Source of the DNA: Rhodanobacter ginsengisoli
Lineage (GTDB): Bacteria; Pseudomonadota; Gammaproteobacteria; Xanthomonadales; Rhodanobacteraceae
Direction of reading: 5' to 3'
Length of the DNA: 64,000 nucleotides
Assembly: GCF_042657065.1 (NCBI RefSeq)
Contig: NZ_JBHSNF010000003.1
Location: forward strand, 124,001 to 188,000
The translations under genes and the position numbers were made by a program. The notes below the pieces were generated by a model. The model did not search any database. It was not told the DNA's origin and saw only the letters and a list, made by a program, of their open reading frames with translations. Position 1 is the stretch's first letter. Each line of letters begins with the position of its first letter. Below are positions 35,687 to 44,757 of the stretch, piece after piece.

Positions 35687-37971
35687 GCGCACAAGCTGGA
35701 GGAGGGCGCAGCATGAGCGCGCAGGCGGATCGGCTGTACGACCTGCTGCCGGTGGTCCATCGCATGCGCGACGCCGACCAGGGTTTCCCGCTGCGCGACC
35801 TGCTGCGCGTGCTGTCGCGCCAGGCCGATGTACTGGAGCAGGACATCGCGCGGCTGTACGACAACTGGTTCATCGAGACCTGCGACGACTGGGTGGTGCC
35901 GTACATCGGCGACCTGCTCGGTTATGCCTTGCTGCCCGAGGCGGCCACCCTGGAGGCTGCCGATGCGGCCTGTGGCGCGGGCCTCGGCCATGTGCTGGCG
36001 CCGCGCGCCGATGTCGCCAACACGATCGACGCGCGGCGCCGCAAGGGCACGCTGTCCCTGCTCGAGGATCTGGCCCGCGATGCCGCCGACTGGCCCGCGC
36101 GCGCGGTCGAGTTCTACCGCCTGCTCGGCTGGATGCAGCATCTCGACCATCCGCATCCGCGCCGCGGCGGCAGCGCCGACCTGCGCGATCCGGGCCGGCT
36201 GCAGCGGATCGGCTGGGCCAACGGGGCGTTCGATCCGTTCGCGCACAGCGTCGACCTGCGCCGGATGGGCAGCCAACGCCGGCGTGGCCGCTACGGCATC
36301 GCCGATGTCGGCGTGTTCGCGTTCCGCCTGCGCAGCTATCCGGTGACGACGACACCGGCGTACTGCGAGGAGGAATTCGGTCCGCACTGCTTCAGCTTCA
36401 GCATCCTGGGCAACGACACGCCATTGTTCCATCGCCCGGTCGAGGAGACCGCGCCGACCCATATCGCCGAGGAGATCAATCTGCCGGTGCCGTTGCGGCG
36501 TTACCGCTTCGCCGAACGCGGGCCGCGGGCCGACTACGCCAGCGTGTCGGCCGCGCTCTACGGCGCAGGCAGAAGCGTGCTGATCCAGGCGCCGGACTGG
36601 CCGGCCAGGGGCCAGGGTCTGCCCGTGCCGATCGAGGCGCTGATTCCCGCCGATCTGTCCGGCTGGCATTACCAGGTGCCGCGCGGGCGCGTGGCGGTCG
36701 ATCCGCAACTGGGCCGGCTGATGTTTCCGGCCAACCAGCGCCCCAGGCGTGGCGTGTGGGTGTCGTACCAGTACGGCTTCGCCGCCGATCTCGGTGGGGG
36801 CGAGTACGCGCGGTCGACGTCCGAACTGGAGAACGCCACGCGCTACATCGTGCATGCGGCGCTGCCGGGCGCCGCTCCCGCGGAGTCCTGGCCGGCGGGG
36901 CACTTCGGCGGCATCGCCGATGCGCTGGCAGCCTGGGCGCAGGCCAAGGCCGCCGCGTCGCAGCCGCTGCGCGCACTGATCATCGAGCTGGCCGAGAGCG
37001 GCGTGTACGAGGGCAGCATCGACCTGCAGCTCGACGCCGGCGAGGCGATCCAGCTGCGTGCGGCCGAGTGCACGCGACCGGTGCTGCGCCTGCTCGACGT
37101 GCGCGCCAGCCAGCCCGATGCACTGAGCATCGCCGGCCAGTCCGGCAGCCGCGTGCTGCTGGATGGGCTGCTGATCGTGGGGCGCGGCATCGAAGTGCAG
37201 GGGCCGAACGACGAAGGCGAGGGGCCGCCGCCGCCGGACGACCTGTGCGAGCTGCTGATTCGCCACTGCACCCTGGTGCCGGGTTGGGCGCTGCATTGCA
37301 ATTGCGATCCCAAGCGCCCGGGCGAGCCGAGCATCACCCTCGACGGCAGCCGCGCCGCACTGCGCGTCGAGCACAGCATCCTGGGCGCGATCTCGGTGAT
37401 CAGCCCGCTGCGCCGCGGCGAGCCGCCACCGCTTCGGTTGTGCGACAGCATCCTCGATGCCACCGGCGTCGAGCGGGTCGCACTGGGCGCGCCGGACGAA
37501 GCCGTGGCCTATGTGGACGCGAGTTTCAGTCGCTGCACGGTGATCGGCGAAGTGCAGGCGCACGGCGTGGCGCTGGCCGAAGACACGATTTTTTCCAGCG
37601 CACTGCGCGTGCTGCGGCGCCAGCTCGGTTGCGTGCGCTTCTGCTTCGTGCCGAACGGCTCGCGCACGCCGCGGCGGTTCCATTGCCAGCCCGACCTCGT
37701 GCTGGCCGCGCTCGCCAGCGGCGACGCGAGCCGGCGGGCGCGCGAGCTACTGCGGGTGGTGCCGCAGTTCGACACTGTCCGTTACCCGGCGCCGCATTAC
37801 CTGCGACTGGCCGACGACTGTTGCGCGGAGATTCGCCGCGGCGCGTCCGACCGCTCGGCGATGGGCGTCTACCACGATCTGTACGAACCGCAGCGCGAGG
37901 CGAATCTCGCGGCGCGGCTGCAGGAATACGTTCCGGCGGGCACGGATGCCGGCATCTTGTTTTCGAACTAG
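35683..37971 (+). CDS. gpI-like tail protein with large C-terminal extension
   Basis: Encodes 762 residues from ATG 35683 (ATGA overlap). A second start at 35713, preceded by GGAGGAGGG, encodes the same MSAQA sequence again, so either could be used. The N-terminal 180 residues (DRLYDLLPVVHRMRDADQGF, EQDIARLYDNWFIETCDDWV, then PYIGDLLGYALLP) are the P2 gpI-like baseplate domain. The rest has beta-helix-like repeats (about 440-620: ELLIRHCTLVPGWALHC, LRVEHSILGAI, CDSILDATG). It is the only candidate for an outward-facing receptor-contacting element. Confidence 0.85.
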   Translation: MSAQAGGGRSMSAQADRLYDLLPVVHRMRDADQGFPLRDLLRVLSRQADVLEQDIARLYDNWFIETCDDWVVPYIGDLLGYALLPEAATLEAADAACGAGLGHVLAPRADVANTIDARRRKGTLSLLEDLARDAADWPARAVEFYRLLGWMQHLDHPHPRRGGSADLRDPGRLQRIGWANGAFDPFAHSVDLRRMGSQRRRGRYGIADVGVFAFRLRSYPVTTTPAYCEEEFGPHCFSFSILGNDTPLFHRPVEETAPTHIAEEINLPVPLRRYRFAERGPRADYASVSAALYGAGRSVLIQAPDWPARGQGLPVPIEALIPADLSGWHYQVPRGRVAVDPQLGRLMFPANQRPRRGVWVSYQYGFAADLGGGEYARSTSELENATRYIVHAALPGAAPAESWPAGHFGGIADALAAWAQAKAAASQPLRALIIELAESGVYEGSIDLQLDAGEAIQLRAAECTRPVLRLLDVRASQPDALSIAGQSGSRVLLDGLLIVGRGIEVQGPNDEGEGPPPPDDLCELLIRHCTLVPGWALHCNCDPKRPGEPSITLDGSRAALRVEHSILGAISVISPLRRGEPPPLRLCDSILDATGVERVALGAPDEAVAYVDASFSRCTVIGEVQAHGVALAEDTIFSSALRVLRRQLGCVRFCFVPNGSRTPRRFHCQPDLVLAALASGDASRRARELLRVVPQFDTVRYPAPHYLRLADDCCAEIRRGASDRSAMGVYHDLYEPQREANLAARLQEYVPAGTDAGILFSN

Positions 37972-37980
37972 GAGATCGAC

Positions 37981-39678
37981 ATGAAAGGCGACTTCGCACG
38001 CGTCACCTTCGATCCGGCCCGGCACTACAGCCAGGTATTCCAGCAGCAGGGTCGCGTCCTGCTGGAGGCGGACTGGAACGAGCAGGGGCACATCCAGCTG
38101 CACCTGCTGCGCACGCTGGTGCGCGACCTGATCGGTCCGTGCTGGGCGGCGGGCACCGGCTTCGGCCTGACCACCTCGACCACCGATGCCGATGGCGCGG
38201 TCAAGCCGTTGCCGCTCACCGACTGGCAGCTGGCGCCGGGGCATTTCTACGTGGACGGCATCCTGTGCGTGAACGAGGCCGCGTGCACGCTGGCGGCGCA
38301 GCCGTCCCGCCCGACACCCGACTACGGCGTGGCCGACGGCAAGAGCGGCTTCGAGAATCCGCCGGCCAGCTACGCGCTGTGGCTGGACGTATGGGAGCGG
38401 CATCTGTCCGCGGTGGAGGCGCCGGCGATCGACGACGTCGCGCTGAACGGCATCGACACCTGCTCGCGCGCCCAGGTCGTGTGGCAGCTGCGCCTGCTCG
38501 ACCAGACGCTGGCCGACCAGCAGCTCGACGGCATCAAGGCCGCGCTCAACGTGCGTCTCAAGGCCAGCACCGATGCGACGACGCAGGCCGCGCTCAAGCA
38601 GCAGATCATCGACGTGGGCAAATTGCGCAACAGCATCGACGGCAAGGGCAACGCCAACGACAACGACAGTCCCTGCGCGGTGGTGCGCCAGCTGCTGGCC
38701 GCGCGCGCGACCTGGGCGCTGCCACGGTTGAGTGCGCAGCTGGGGCCGGTCGAGTCCGACAGCGATCCCTGCGTGATCGCCGCCGATGCGCGCTACCGCG
38801 GTTGCGAGAACCAGCTGTATCGGGTCGAGATCCATCAGGCCGGACTCGCCGCGGTCGCCGGCGCGGCCGGCGGCGCCAGCTTCAAGTGGTCACGCGAGAA
38901 TGGTTCGGTGATCTTTCCGCTCGTCGGCAGCGCACTCGGCGCCCCGGCAAGCGACGGCAGTGCACAGATGACGGTGACCCTGGCGCGACTCGGTCGCGAC
39001 GCGCGGCTCGGGCTGGCGGTCAACGATTGGGTCGAGCTGGTCGACGATGACTACACGCTGGCGCAGCGCGCATTTCCATTGCTGCAGGTGGTCGCGTTCG
39101 ACGTGGCGGACTGCAGCGTCACCCTCGGCGTGCCGAAGAACATCACGCCATACCAGCCGTCCAGCGATCCGCGCAGGCATCCGCTGCTGCGTCGCTGGGA
39201 TCAGTCGGGCGCAGTCGGCGCGCAAGGCGTCGTGGCCGTGGCGGAGGGTGTGCCGATCACGCTGGAAGACGGGATACAGATCAGCTTCACGCCGGGCGGC
39301 GTGTACGCGACCGGCGACTACTGGCTGATTCCCGCGCGGGTGGCCGGCAACGGCATGCTCGACTGGCCCGTCGCGACCGCGGCTGACGGCAGCGCGAGCG
39401 GACCCGCCGCGTTGCCTCCGCGCGGGTTGCATCACTACGCCGTGCTCGGCATCACCGGCGACAACGGCGGCTATCAGGAATGCTGCTGCCGCTTCGGCAC
39501 GCTGTGCGACCTGATCCAGACCAGCCAGAACCAGCAATCCAGAGCAGCCAAAAAGGGTGCCGTGCAGGCGCAACCGGCCGCCGTGGCGCTGGCTGTGGCC
39601 GGGAAGGCTGCACCAGCGAAAGCGAGGAGCCGGAAAGCCGGCACGAAGAAGGCAACAGCACCGAACAAGCCGGTCTGA
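37981..39678 (+). CDS. DUF6519-type eCIS protein with Lys/Ala-rich tail
   Basis: Encodes 565 residues. The N-terminus DFARVTFDPARHYSQVFQQQ, then GRVLLEADWNEQ, is the signature of the DUF6519 family that ends many eCIS and related loci. The centre has conserved-looking YRVEIHQAG and FKWSRENGSVIFPLV. A Cys cluster (ECCCRFGTLC) lies at about 500-510. The last ~45 residues are a basic Lys/Ala/Pro tail (AAKKGAVQ to APNKPV) resembling histone-H1-like DNA-binding tails. It starts 9 bp after the tail-protein gene and ends the operon. Confidence 0.8.
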   Translation: MKGDFARVTFDPARHYSQVFQQQGRVLLEADWNEQGHIQLHLLRTLVRDLIGPCWAAGTGFGLTTSTTDADGAVKPLPLTDWQLAPGHFYVDGILCVNEAACTLAAQPSRPTPDYGVADGKSGFENPPASYALWLDVWERHLSAVEAPAIDDVALNGIDTCSRAQVVWQLRLLDQTLADQQLDGIKAALNVRLKASTDATTQAALKQQIIDVGKLRNSIDGKGNANDNDSPCAVVRQLLAARATWALPRLSAQLGPVESDSDPCVIAADARYRGCENQLYRVEIHQAGLAAVAGAAGGASFKWSRENGSVIFPLVGSALGAPASDGSAQMTVTLARLGRDARLGLAVNDWVELVDDDYTLAQRAFPLLQVVAFDVADCSVTLGVPKNITPYQPSSDPRRHPLLRRWDQSGAVGAQGVVAVAEGVPITLEDGIQISFTPGGVYATGDYWLIPARVAGNGMLDWPVATAADGSASGPAALPPRGLHHYAVLGITGDNGGYQECCCRFGTLCDLIQTSQNQQSRAAKKGAVQAQPAAVALAVAGKAAPAKARSRKAGTKKATAPNKPV

Positions 39679-39679
39679 T

Positions 39680-39697
39680 CCGGATGCGCGGATCCGG
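39680..39697 (+). terminator. Hairpin just after the last eCIS gene
   Basis: CCGGAT and ATCCGG form a 6-bp stem around a 6-base loop, starting 2 bp after the stop codon of the last eCIS gene. There is no T-run, so it is not a classic intrinsic terminator; it might stabilise the message 3' end or act with Rho. Confidence 0.3.
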
Positions 39698-39877
39698 GCA
39701 GCTACGTCCATCGCCTGTGACGACGATGGGCGTGCCCTCGACTCGAGATCATGGCCAGCGACTCCTCACGGCGGGCCTGGCCGGGTTCGGCGGACCCGAC
39801 GGAGGGGGACAAAGTAGGGTCGTACAGCGTCGGTGACGTACCATTTGCCCGCAAAGCACTCGGGCGCACCTGTATCC

Positions 39878-40909
39878 ATGATTCAAAACACCCTTCTCGC
39901 GTCATCCGCCATCGGCACCGCAGCCGTGGATACGACCGGCCAGCCAGCCCACTGGCGCGTGTGCGTCGCCCCGATGATGGACTGGACGGATCGGCACTGC
40001 CGCTACTTCCATCGGCTGCTGTCGCCACGCGCGCGCCTGTATACGGAGATGGTGACCAGCGCGGCACTGGTGCGCGGCGGGCAGCTGCGGTTGCTCGAGC
40101 ACAGCCAGCAGGAGCATCCGCTGGCGCTGCAGCTCGGCGGCAGCGACCCGCGGGAACTGGCGCAGGCGGCGCGACTCGGGGCGGCGGCCGGCTATGACGA
40201 GATCAATCTCAATGTGGGTTGCCCGTCGGATCGGGTGCAGTCCGGTCGCTTCGGTGCCTGCCTGATGCGTGAGCCGGCGCTGGTCGGCGACTGCGTGAAG
40301 GCCATGCGCGATGCCGTGACCGTGCCGGTGACGGTGAAGTGCCGCATCGGGGTGGACGACCAGGATGACTATGCGGGCCTGCAGCACTTCACCGAAATCA
40401 TGCTGGAAGCCGGTGTCGGGGTGCTGATGGTGCATGCGCGCAAGGCCTGGCTGCAGGGACTTTCGCCAAAGGAGAATCGCGATGTGCCGCCGCTGGATTA
40501 CGCGCGGGTATACCGGCTCAAGCGCGAGTTTCCGCAACTGGTCGTGGTGATCAACGGCGGCGTCACCACGGTCGAACAGGTGCAGGAGCACCTGACCCAG
40601 CTGGACGGGGTGATGCTGGGCCGCGCGGCCTACCAAGATCCGTACCTGCTGGCCCGGATCGAGGCCGCGCTGTACGGCGAGCCGCTGCCGTCGCGCGATG
40701 CCGTGTTGCATCATCTGCGACCGTATGTCGAGGCAGAGCTGGCGCGCGGCACCGCACTCAAGCACATCAGCCGTCATCTGCTGGGTCTGTACCAGGGCCA
40801 GCCGGGTGCCCGGGCCTTCCGCCGCACGATCAGCGAAGGCGCCCATTTGCCCGGGGCGGGCTGGGCGCTGCTGGAACAGGCGCTGGAATCGTGTCCCGTG
40901 GCGGCGTGA
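39878..40909 (+). CDS. dusA: tRNA-dihydrouridine(20/20a) synthase
   Basis: Encodes 343 residues from ATG 39878; a GTG at 39833 is in frame but less likely. FMN-binding and catalytic motifs are present: VAPMMDWTDRHCRYF, LQLGGSDP, then INLNVGCPSDRVQSGRFGAC with the catalytic Cys, plus VMVHARKAWLQGLSPKENR and GVMLGRAAYQDP. Dus enzymes reduce uridine in the tRNA D-loop using NADPH. DusA is the subfamily because of the WLQGLSPKENRD motif. It lies beyond the eCIS operon and marks the return to core genes. Confidence 0.94.
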   Translation: MIQNTLLASSAIGTAAVDTTGQPAHWRVCVAPMMDWTDRHCRYFHRLLSPRARLYTEMVTSAALVRGGQLRLLEHSQQEHPLALQLGGSDPRELAQAARLGAAAGYDEINLNVGCPSDRVQSGRFGACLMREPALVGDCVKAMRDAVTVPVTVKCRIGVDDQDDYAGLQHFTEIMLEAGVGVLMVHARKAWLQGLSPKENRDVPPLDYARVYRLKREFPQLVVVINGGVTTVEQVQEHLTQLDGVMLGRAAYQDPYLLARIEAALYGEPLPSRDAVLHHLRPYVEAELARGTALKHISRHLLGLYQGQPGARAFRRTISEGAHLPGAGWALLEQALESCPVAA

Positions 40910-40991
40910 CAGTCGCCGGCCATCCGGTCAGTATTCAGGCCTGATTACCTAGGCTGGGCGTCTGGGCAGGTACCGGACGAGACCAACACTT

Positions 40992-41315
40992 ATGAGAACG
41001 CACATAAACTTCATCCCCACTCTGTTGATATCGCTGTGCATGGGTATCGCCGGGGCGGCTTCGGCACAGTCGGCAGGACCGGCGATGACGCTGGATCAGG
41101 CGGTACTCAAAGTGCAGCACGATACCGGGGGCAAGGTGTTGTCGGCCGAATCACGGGGCATCGGTCGCCGGCTCGAGTACCGCATCAAGGTACTGACCCC
41201 GGATGGGCACGTGAAGGTGATGGCGATTTCCTCCGAGGCGAGCAAGAATCCGGCATCGGCTCAGTCAACCAAGAATCCGCCCGACAAGACTTCGGGCAGC
41301 AAGGAGAGACACTGA
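40992..41315 (+). CDS. PepSY-domain periplasmic protein
   Basis: Encodes 107 residues. A signal peptide (about 1-26, PTLLISLCMGIAGAASAQ) precedes a PepSY-like fold (MTLDQAVLKVQHDTGGKVLS, then RRLEYRIKVLTPDGHVKVMA). The C-terminal tail is Lys/Ser-rich and probably disordered. PepSY proteins often sit directly upstream of a two-component system, as here with only one base to the response regulator gene. It may act as a periplasmic modulator of the sensor; this is inferred. Confidence 0.85.
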   Translation: MRTHINFIPTLLISLCMGIAGAASAQSAGPAMTLDQAVLKVQHDTGGKVLSAESRGIGRRLEYRIKVLTPDGHVKVMAISSEASKNPASAQSTKNPPDKTSGSKERH

Positions 41316-41316
41316 T

Positions 41317-42009
41317 ATGCGCATCCTGTTGGTGGAGGACGAGGCGCCGTTGCGCGAGACGCTGGCGGCACGCCTGAAGCGGGACGGCTTTGCGGTCGAT
41401 GCCGCGCAGGATGGTGAAGAGGGGATCTACCTCGGTCGCGAAGTGCCGTTCGACCTGGCGATCATCGATCTGGGCCTGCCCAAGATGTCCGGGATGGATC
41501 TGGTCAAGGCGCTGCGCGAAGCCGGGCAGCGCTATCCGATCCTGATCCTGACCGCGCGCGGCAGCTGGCAGGACAAGGTAGAGGGGCTGAAGCACGGCGC
41601 CGACGACTATCTGGTGAAGCCGTTCCATGTCGAGGAACTGCTGGCGCGGATCAATGCGCTGGTACGCCGTGCCAGCGGCTGGTCCAAGCCGATCCTGGCC
41701 TGCGGCATGATCAAGCTGGACACCACCGCGCAGACGGTGACGGTGGAAGGCAAGCTGGTCGACCTCACCAGCTACGAATACAAGGTGCTGGAATACCTGA
41801 TGCTGCATGCCGGCGAGCTGGTCTCCAAGGCCGACCTCACCGAACACATCTACCAGCAGGACTTCGACCGCGATTCCAACGTGCTCGAAGTGTTCATCGG
41901 CCGGTTGCGGCGCAAGCTCGATCCGGAAGGCACCCTCAAACCCATCGAGACTGTACGTGGACGCGGATACCGCTTTGCCATCCCGCGCACCGACGGCGAC
42001 GACGAATGA
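41317..42009 (+). CDS. OmpR/PhoP-family response regulator
   Basis: Encodes 230 residues. The receiver domain has the acidic pocket VEDE (7-9), phospho-acceptor Asp51 (LAIIDLGLP), Thr78-like LTARG and Lys-Pro-Phe near 101. The C-terminal winged helix (about 130-222) has LTSYEYKVLEYLMLHAGELV and VFIGRLRRKLDP. The family resembles PhoP, with the partner kinase gene overlapping downstream. It is predicted to regulate outer-membrane or Mg2+-type stress genes; the stimulus is not visible. Confidence 0.93.
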   Translation: MRILLVEDEAPLRETLAARLKRDGFAVDAAQDGEEGIYLGREVPFDLAIIDLGLPKMSGMDLVKALREAGQRYPILILTARGSWQDKVEGLKHGADDYLVKPFHVEELLARINALVRRASGWSKPILACGMIKLDTTAQTVTVEGKLVDLTSYEYKVLEYLMLHAGELVSKADLTEHIYQQDFDRDSNVLEVFIGRLRRKLDPEGTLKPIETVRGRGYRFAIPRTDGDDE

Positions 42010-43393
42010 GCTGACGTCGCCGCGCCGCCCGCTTTCGCTGGCGGCGCGTGCGGCGATCGCCACCGGTTTCGTGCTGGCCGGCTTCCTCGGCCTGGTCGGC
42101 CTGACCCTGTCGCAGGCGAACAAGGAGCGCGCGTTGAGCGCGCTGCACGACCGGCTGCAGAATTTCGCGATTGCGTACATCACCGATACCGGCGTCAACC
42201 GCTACGGCAGGCTGCTGCCGCCGGACACGGCACCGGATCCGAATTTCTCGCGGCCGGGTTCCGGCTTGTATGCGGTGGCGCTGGGCGAGCACGGCTATCG
42301 CTGGGAATCATCGTCGGCGATCGGGCGCGACTTCAGTTTCGTCAAGATGCTGGAGCCGGCGCAGAGCCGGTTCGTGGGCCCGATCGACACCCGGATGGGT
42401 CGGCTGTACTACTACAGCTATGGCGTGGCGCTGGACACGGTCGACAAGAAGTCCGTGCGGCTCACCGTGATGGTGGCGCAGACCGAGGATCAGTTCGAGG
42501 GCGCGAACGCGGCATTCCGGCATGCTCTGGTGATCTGGCTGTCGATCCTCGGCGTGATGCTGATCGTGCTGCAACTGCTGCTGTTGCGCTGGAGCCTGAC
42601 GCCATTGCGCAAGGTGGCCAGCGACATGAGTCGGGTGGAGCGGGGTGACAGTGAACTGCTGAACAGCCAGTACCCGCTGGAGCTGACCGGCCTGACCGAA
42701 CGGATCAACGCCTTCATCACCAACGAGCGCGAGCAGCGCACGCGTTACCGGCACACCCTGGCCGATCTGGCGCACAGCCTGAAGACGCCGCTGGCGGTGA
42801 TCCGCTCGCAACTGGAGTCGACCGTCGGCGATGAGCCGACACGGCGCAGCAGCATGCTCGACCAGGTGCGGCGGATGAACGAACTGGTTGCCTACCAGCT
42901 GTCGCGCGCGGCCACCTCCGGCCGGCAGACGTTCGCCAGCGCGGTGCCCATTGCCGGGCATGCGGAGGATCTGGTGCAAAGCCTGGAGAAGGTCTACGCC
43001 GCCAAGAATGTTCTCTGTGAATTCGAGATCGAGGACGGCGCGGTGTTTTACGGCGAGCAGGGCGACCTGCTGGAGTTGCTCGGCAACCTGCTGGAGAACG
43101 CATTCAAATGGGCCAGCCACCGCGTGTTGCTGGTGGTCAAGATGCAGCCACATCCTGGCCGGCAGCGGCCCGGCCTGCGCCTGAGCGTGGAGGATGACGG
43201 CCCCGGCATCGCCGAGGACAAGATCGAAAAGGTGCTGCAACGTGGCGTGCGCGGCGACGAACGGGTGCAGGGCCACGGCATCGGCCTGTCGATCGTGCAG
43301 GACATCGTGCACGCCTATCAGGGCGAGTTGGTGGTCGACCGTTCGCCGGAACTCGGCGGAGCCCGTTTCAACGTGACACTGGCGGCGAGCTGA
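41957..43393 (+). CDS. PhoQ-like sensor histidine kinase
   Basis: The open frame has no ATG near the kinase N-terminus. Possible starts are GTG 41957, TTG 41975 and CTG 42011, all at or within the response-regulator end, implying translational coupling. From GTG the protein is 478 residues. It has helix 1 (about 30-52), a periplasmic sensor (to about 195), helix 2, then HAMP. The H-box is LADLAHSLKTPLAVIRS, with the N-box LLGNLLENAFKWA and G-boxes EDDGPGIAED and GHGIGLSIVQDIV. It phosphorylates the adjacent regulator. Confidence 0.88.
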   Translation: MDADTALPSRAPTATTNELTSPRRPLSLAARAAIATGFVLAGFLGLVGLTLSQANKERALSALHDRLQNFAIAYITDTGVNRYGRLLPPDTAPDPNFSRPGSGLYAVALGEHGYRWESSSAIGRDFSFVKMLEPAQSRFVGPIDTRMGRLYYYSYGVALDTVDKKSVRLTVMVAQTEDQFEGANAAFRHALVIWLSILGVMLIVLQLLLLRWSLTPLRKVASDMSRVERGDSELLNSQYPLELTGLTERINAFITNEREQRTRYRHTLADLAHSLKTPLAVIRSQLESTVGDEPTRRSSMLDQVRRMNELVAYQLSRAATSGRQTFASAVPIAGHAEDLVQSLEKVYAAKNVLCEFEIEDGAVFYGEQGDLLELLGNLLENAFKWASHRVLLVVKMQPHPGRQRPGLRLSVEDDGPGIAEDKIEKVLQRGVRGDERVQGHGIGLSIVQDIVHAYQGELVVDRSPELGGARFNVTLAAS

Positions 43394-43414
43394 GCGGGGG
43401 GCCGGTTCGCAGGT

Positions 43415-44209
43415 TCAGCGCGAGCGGCAAAAACCCGGCGGCTCGCAGCCTTCGGCCGGCGAGCGACCATAGAACGCCTCGAGCAGGGCGGCGATCGCCG
43501 GCTCCGCCTGACGCAGCAGCGACGGCTGCGAGTAGTGCAACTCGCTTACCACGGCGAAATATTCGCTGGCGCTCTCCGCTGCGTAACGGTCGATCGGGTT
43601 GTCGGGACAGTCCCTGGATGCGTTGGCCAGGCGGGCGCAGGCAAGCTGGAATTGCTCGATCCAGCGCCGTCGCGGGATATCCACCAGCGGCGGTACGCCA
43701 TCGGGTGGTCCATCGAGCATGTCCAGCTTGTGCGCCATCTCGTGCACGACCACGTTGTAGCCGTCCCAGGGCTGCTCCAGGTCCAGTTGCACGTCGGCCA
43801 GCGACAGCACCAGCGGGCCACGTTCCGTGGCCTCGCCGTCGGGCGCCTCGCCACCTTCGGTGGCACCGCCGGCATGGCCGTCGTGGTGGCTGCGCCGAAC
43901 CTTGAACTCGCCGGGATAGACCAGCACTTCGCGCCAGCCACGCAGGCTGGCGGTGCCTTGATGCAGCGCCGGGAGACAGGCCTGCATCGCGATCAGCAAT
44001 CGCCAGTAATCATCCAGTACGGCGCCTGCCAGGGCGTGGAACTGCTTGCGCGCGAGGAACAGGGCGGCGAGTTTGCGCAGGCGTTGCTGCCGTTCCGGAT
44101 CCAGTCGCCGTGCCAGCGGGCAGGCGACCAGCGCGCGCCGCCACAGCGGGTCGGCAACCGGGACGGGCTCAAGATGCGCTCGCAGCGTTTGCCACCAATG
44201 CCCCGGCAT
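43415..44209 (-). CDS. mtfA: MtfA-type zinc metallopeptidase
   Basis: Encodes 264 residues. The metallopeptidase motif HEMAHKLDMLDG has HEMAH at 156-160 and a downstream acidic ligand in the YAAESASEYFAVVSE segment. The N-terminal LRKLAALFLARKQFHALAG fits the family. E. coli MtfA binds Mlc and affects glucose transport; a role in this organism is unknown. An acidic/Gly insert (about 108-130, HHDGHAGGATEGGEAPDGEA) is unusual. It converges with the histidine kinase gene. Confidence 0.9.
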   Translation of the reverse strand: MPGHWWQTLRAHLEPVPVADPLWRRALVACPLARRLDPERQQRLRKLAALFLARKQFHALAGAVLDDYWRLLIAMQACLPALHQGTASLRGWREVLVYPGEFKVRRSHHDGHAGGATEGGEAPDGEATERGPLVLSLADVQLDLEQPWDGYNVVVHEMAHKLDMLDGPPDGVPPLVDIPRRRWIEQFQLACARLANASRDCPDNPIDRYAAESASEYFAVVSELHYSQPSLLRQAEPAIAALLEAFYGRSPAEGCEPPGFCRSR

Positions 44210-44221
44210 GCCGCCGAACGC

Positions 44222-44542
44222 TTACTGGATCGATCCAGGCAGCAGCGATTGCCAGCCCAGATGCGGCCGGCGCGTTGACGCAGGCGCGGAGGAGGCGCCG
44301 CCGGAGTGATCGTTGCCATTGCTGGACGTGTTGCCGGAACTGTCGCTGCCGCTGGTCGGCGTGCAGTCGTGGGTCGGGCCCAGCACATCGCCGCCGCTGC
44401 CGGAGCTGTCGTGTTGGCTGGAGTTGTCGATCACGGTGCGCGCGGAGCCGTCCAGCCCCTGGGCTCCCGCGCTCGTCGCAGCGGCAGTGCCGCTGCCGGC
44501 GATGCACAGGACGCAACCGATAAGCCAATGGGCAGCACGCAT
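44222..44542 (-). CDS. Small secreted Ser/Gly-rich protein
   Basis: Encodes 106 residues. A signal peptide (about 1-22, HWLIGCVLCIAGSGTAAA) is followed by a low-complexity Ser/Gly/Asp/Asn region (SSQHDSSGSGGDVLG to SSNGNDHSGGASS) and a basic end. It contains a lone Cys (HDCTPT). No family recognised. It lies 12 bp upstream of mtfA on the same strand. Its low complexity makes it a weak gene call, though the signal peptide supports it. Confidence 0.5.
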   Translation of the reverse strand: MRAAHWLIGCVLCIAGSGTAAATSAGAQGLDGSARTVIDNSSQHDSSGSGGDVLGPTHDCTPTSGSDSSGNTSSNGNDHSGGASSAPASTRRPHLGWQSLLPGSIQ

Positions 44543-44757
44543 GGCGATCCAACTCCCCAGACCCGCAAGCTAAGACCCGGATCGTCTCAGAAACGCCCGC
44601 GCCGTGCCAGTGCTGCCGCTGCGGCGGTCGTCGGCTCGATCATGCACGCCGCATGGTGGCCAGCCGGGCTAAAATCCCTCGATGCCGATCCCCTCCATCC
44701 CTCGCCCGCCCCATCGCCATCGTCCGGCGATGGCCTGTGCGTCAGGCGCCTGCTGAG

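Noticed and set aside
29721..35692. Very long minus-strand open frames (about 920 and 1070 codons) opposite the baseplate genes
   Set aside because: They are antisense to clearly homologous baseplate genes and have Arg/Gln/His-rich composition with no motifs, as expected for shadows in high-GC DNA.
34132..39050. Long plus-strand open frames (over 1200 codons) overlapping in other frames
   Set aside because: One begins in the baseplate gene and only becomes meaningful where the gpI-like gene starts; the other is Arg-rich without motifs. Only the in-frame homologous parts were kept.
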